From Brevibacillus brevis (GTDB taxonomy: Bacteria > Bacillota > Bacilli > Brevibacillales > Brevibacillaceae), in the NCBI RefSeq assembly GCF_022026395.1, contig NZ_CP041767.1:885001-949000 (forward strand): a DNA stretch of 64,000 bases. Reading direction: 5' to 3'. The number at the start of each line of letters is the position of its first letter. Position 1 is the stretch's first letter. The translations under genes and the position numbers were made by a program. The notes under the pieces are model-generated. The model did no database searches. It was not told where the DNA came from and saw only the letters and a list, made by a program, of their open reading frames with translations. Below, one piece after another: positions 62,364-64,000 of the stretch.

Positions 62364-62639
62364 ATGGCGAAAAAACAACGAAAACCACAACAGCGTCAAG
62401 CAGTGACAACAACTACGGCAGACGCGAAAAGCGGATTGAACAGTTTGAAAGATATGCTGAATGCAGATGCGCTCGGAGCACTCAAGCAGCTTGAAAAAGA
62501 CATGAAGACAGAAGGCGAGCGCAAAGAAAAGGAAGCAGCCGAACAAAAGCGCCGGGAGCAGGAAGAACGCGAGCGCAACAAGAGCTTTGCTGAGCTTTTG
62601 GACGATTACGAGAAAAAAAGCGGAGGCAAGTACAGCTAA
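62364..62639 (+). CDS. YqkE-like (DUF3886) small charged protein
   Basis: 91 residues, start ATG. A mostly helical, very charged protein with a central Glu/Lys/Arg-rich coiled coil (DMKTEGERKEKEAAEQKRREQEERERNKSFAELLDDYEKKSG). It resembles YqkE of B. subtilis; role unknown. The next ATG overlaps its stop (TAATG). Confidence 0.7.
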   Translation: MAKKQRKPQQRQAVTTTTADAKSGLNSLKDMLNADALGALKQLEKDMKTEGERKEKEAAEQKRREQEERERNKSFAELLDDYEKKSGGKYS

Positions 62640-62785
62640 TGCGGGATGGACGGCAAACGGACCGACCGGATACTTCCAAAAACGGTTTGATGAAGAAGCG
62701 GCAACAAGATATCAAGGACGAGTCGATCAAGGAGCGGGGCCGGATGGTCCTCGGCCGATTGGGCAAAAAGGACTCGAAGAAGTGA
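62639..62785 (+). CDS. small basic hypothetical protein
   Basis: 48 residues, MRDGRQTDRPDTS to GKKDSKK. The ATG overlaps the preceding stop by one base, which favours coupled translation. Its composition is Lys/Arg/Asp-rich. I do not recognise it; it could be a chance ORF, so confidence is moderate. Confidence 0.4.
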   Translation: MRDGRQTDRPDTSKNGLMKKRQQDIKDESIKERGRMVLGRLGKKDSKK

Positions 62786-62833
62786 TTTTTTCTCTCCCAT
62801 TCCCATATAGCTAGGAGTGAGGGGAGGGAGGTC

Positions 62834-63010
62834 ATGGGGACAATCCTGCTCCTGTTTAGCCTCTTGTGTGTGGCAGTAGGGACCTGGAAGTTAATCGGGA
62901 TCTACAAGGCAGAAAAGGCTGACAGCAAGCCGCTCTGGTGGACAGTCGCGAGCGTGGGGATTGCGCTTTTTTTTCTTTTGAAGCTGGTAACGGATACGTT
63001 GCCAACATAA
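62834..63010 (+). CDS. small membrane protein, function unknown
   Basis: 58 residues, ATG after GGGAGGGAGGTC. Two hydrophobic segments (TILLLFSLLCVAVGTW and LWWTVASVGIALFFLLKLV) joined by a charged loop. It has a good ribosome binding site and is followed by a terminator. No family recognised. Confidence 0.55.
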   Translation: MGTILLLFSLLCVAVGTWKLIGIYKAEKADSKPLWWTVASVGIALFFLLKLVTDTLPT

Positions 63011-63054
63011 ACAAGCACCTGTAGCCAGAGAGCTTACAGGTGCTTGTTTTTTCG
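63009..63054. terminator. bidirectional terminator
   Basis: ACAAGCACCTGTA pairs with TACAGGTGCTTGT, flanked by A and T runs. Confidence 0.85.
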
Positions 63055-63105
63055 AAAAGGCTACACGCCCATTTAAGGAAGGAAAATTGGCTGCACCATT
63101 CTTCC

Positions 63106-64000
63106 TTATTCGTAGCGCAGTGCTTCGATTGGATCGAGCTTGGCTGCCTTGTTGGCCGGATAGAGGCCGAAGAATATACCAATGGCACTGGAGAAGCCGA
63201 ATGCGATAAATACGCTGTTCCAGGACATTAGCGGCGGCAACTGTGCAAAATAGGCAATGATCGAAGCGATACCAAGGCCGAACAACACCCCGATCAATCC
63301 ACCGATCAAGCAGACGATGACCGATTCAATCAAAAACTGAATCAAAATATCTCGTCTGCGTGCCCCTAAGGCTTTGCGAATCCCGATTTCGCGAGTACGC
63401 TCTGTCACGGATACGAGCATGATGTTCATAACGCCGACACCGCCAACCACGAGGGAGATTCCTGCAATGATACTGAAGATCAGCGTTAAGGTGCCCGTCA
63501 TTTGATTAAACTGATCCATCGATTCTTGCATGCTGCGAACCCTGTAATGGTCTTCCTTTTGATGCTTGCGGCCTAAATACTGTTTGACCTGCTGCATGGC
63601 TGGGTCGACAGAGGCTTTGTCGATCGCTTTTCCCATGATCATTTGAACAGAAGGCTCTTCCTGCAGGCTCATTTCGTAACGGATGGGAATAATCGCTCCA
63701 TAGCTCGTTGCCATGTCAAACTTGAACTTCTCTTCCGTATACGTTCCGATTACGACGAGAGATTGATTGCCCCAGCGAACTCGCTGACCAATCGGGCTCA
63801 TTTGACCGAACAGCTTTTGAGCAAGAGGTTCCTCAAGAACGATGACAGCGCGTTGCTCTTTGTCATCTACCTCGTTGAAAAGTCGTCCTTTTGCCACCTT
63901 CAAGGTTGATTGCATCGAAAAATAGTCAGCAGTGGAGGCAGTGAGGTTGACGCGCTCTTCTTTTTTCGGCCCCTTCAAATCAATCGTACTGGAGTTGGAA
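63106..64000 (-). CDS. MacB-type ABC transporter permease (YknZ-like), partial
   Basis: The C-terminal about 298 residues; the gene continues beyond the right edge, so its start is not visible. A MacB periplasmic core domain (LTASTADYFSMQSTLKVAKGRLFNEVDDKEQRAVIVLEEPLAQKLFG ... VIGTYTEEKF) is followed by an FtsX domain with three helices and the conserved VGGVGVMNIMLVSVTERTREIGIRKALGARRRDILIQFLIES. Such permeases work with a MacA-like subunit and ATPase; B. subtilis YknXYZ protects against SdpC. The partner genes should lie just outside the window. Confidence 0.9.
   Translation of the reverse strand, partial: SNSSTIDLKGPKKEERVNLTASTADYFSMQSTLKVAKGRLFNEVDDKEQRAVIVLEEPLAQKLFGQMSPIGQRVRWGNQSLVVIGTYTEEKFKFDMATSYGAIIPIRYEMSLQEEPSVQMIMGKAIDKASVDPAMQQVKQYLGRKHQKEDHYRVRSMQESMDQFNQMTGTLTLIFSIIAGISLVVGGVGVMNIMLVSVTERTREIGIRKALGARRRDILIQFLIESVIVCLIGGLIGVLFGLGIASIIAYFAQLPPLMSWNSVFIAFGFSSAIGIFFGLYPANKAAKLDPIEALRYE

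Noticed and set aside
1..64000. CRISPR arrays, tRNA genes, prophage modules
   Set aside because: No repeat-spacer pattern, no cloverleaf I could identify, and no phage structural or integrase genes.

Overview
The window looks like chromosomal DNA of an endospore-forming Bacillales species, most probably Brevibacillus or a close relative. The evidence is the 3' end of a Bacillales-type 23S rRNA at the left edge, strong AGGAGG ribosome binding sites, frequent GTG and TTG starts, spore genes (tgl, an sspK-like gene, a DUF3905 gene), a BmrCD-type heterodimeric exporter and a CidR/CidA/CidB locus. The genus is an inference from gene content and style, not from a search.

Layout. 1-0.2 kb: end of an rRNA operon (23S then a terminator, no 5S). 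0.2-5.1 kb: methyltransferase, lipoprotein plus YczE-like membrane protein, LacI- and AraC-type regulators, a GNAT. 5.4-10.3 kb: a sigma-54 activator divergent from an M20 amidohydrolase/YfcC transporter operon with an excellent -24/-12 promoter. 10.4-11.7 kb: KtrB potassium channel. 11.9-15.9 kb: bmrC-bmrD preceded by a small leader ORF and two hairpins (attenuator). 16-34.6 kb: mostly housekeeping and metabolic genes (ECF sigma factor with membrane partner, MocR regulator divergent from an EamA transporter, Crp/Fnr regulator, cold-shock protein, RluF, MOSC protein, PncB, glutamate dehydrogenase, MetA, ROK regulator, Ig-like secreted protein, CidR-CidA-CidB). 34.7-38.3 kb: an AT-rich accessory island with a secreted toxin-like protein and a smaller paralog, an IS4-type remnant, a decayed streptothricin acetyltransferase gene and a palindromic RNA-like element. 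38.4-42.3 kb: transglutaminase, sarcosine-oxidase-like enzyme and a chemoreceptor. 42.3-43.9 kb: an IS1182-type element that landed in the chemoreceptor terminator and duplicated the whole hairpin. 44-64 kb: ankyrin lipoprotein, flavin reductase-like protein, XRE-peptide deformylase pair, ZIP transporter, MotAB, HxlR regulator, hydrolase, tyrosine phosphatase, an AtoSC-like two-component system with a sigma-54-driven AtoE transporter, a guanidine-I riboswitch with its SMR pair, a cation diffusion facilitator, a CNNM/CBS protein, a site-2 protease, several small spore-type genes, and a truncated MacB-type permease at the right edge.

The most unusual signal is a family of four intergenic elements of about 210 bp (5137-5345 +, 49076-49286 +, 49373-49587 -, 38038-38257 -). 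Each has near-perfect complementary ends of 16-22 bp whose sequence differs between the divergent copies while pairing is kept. The same is true for two inner helices, and short unpaired blocks are conserved. That is the pattern of a structured RNA family (or a palindromic mobile element) that I do not recognise.
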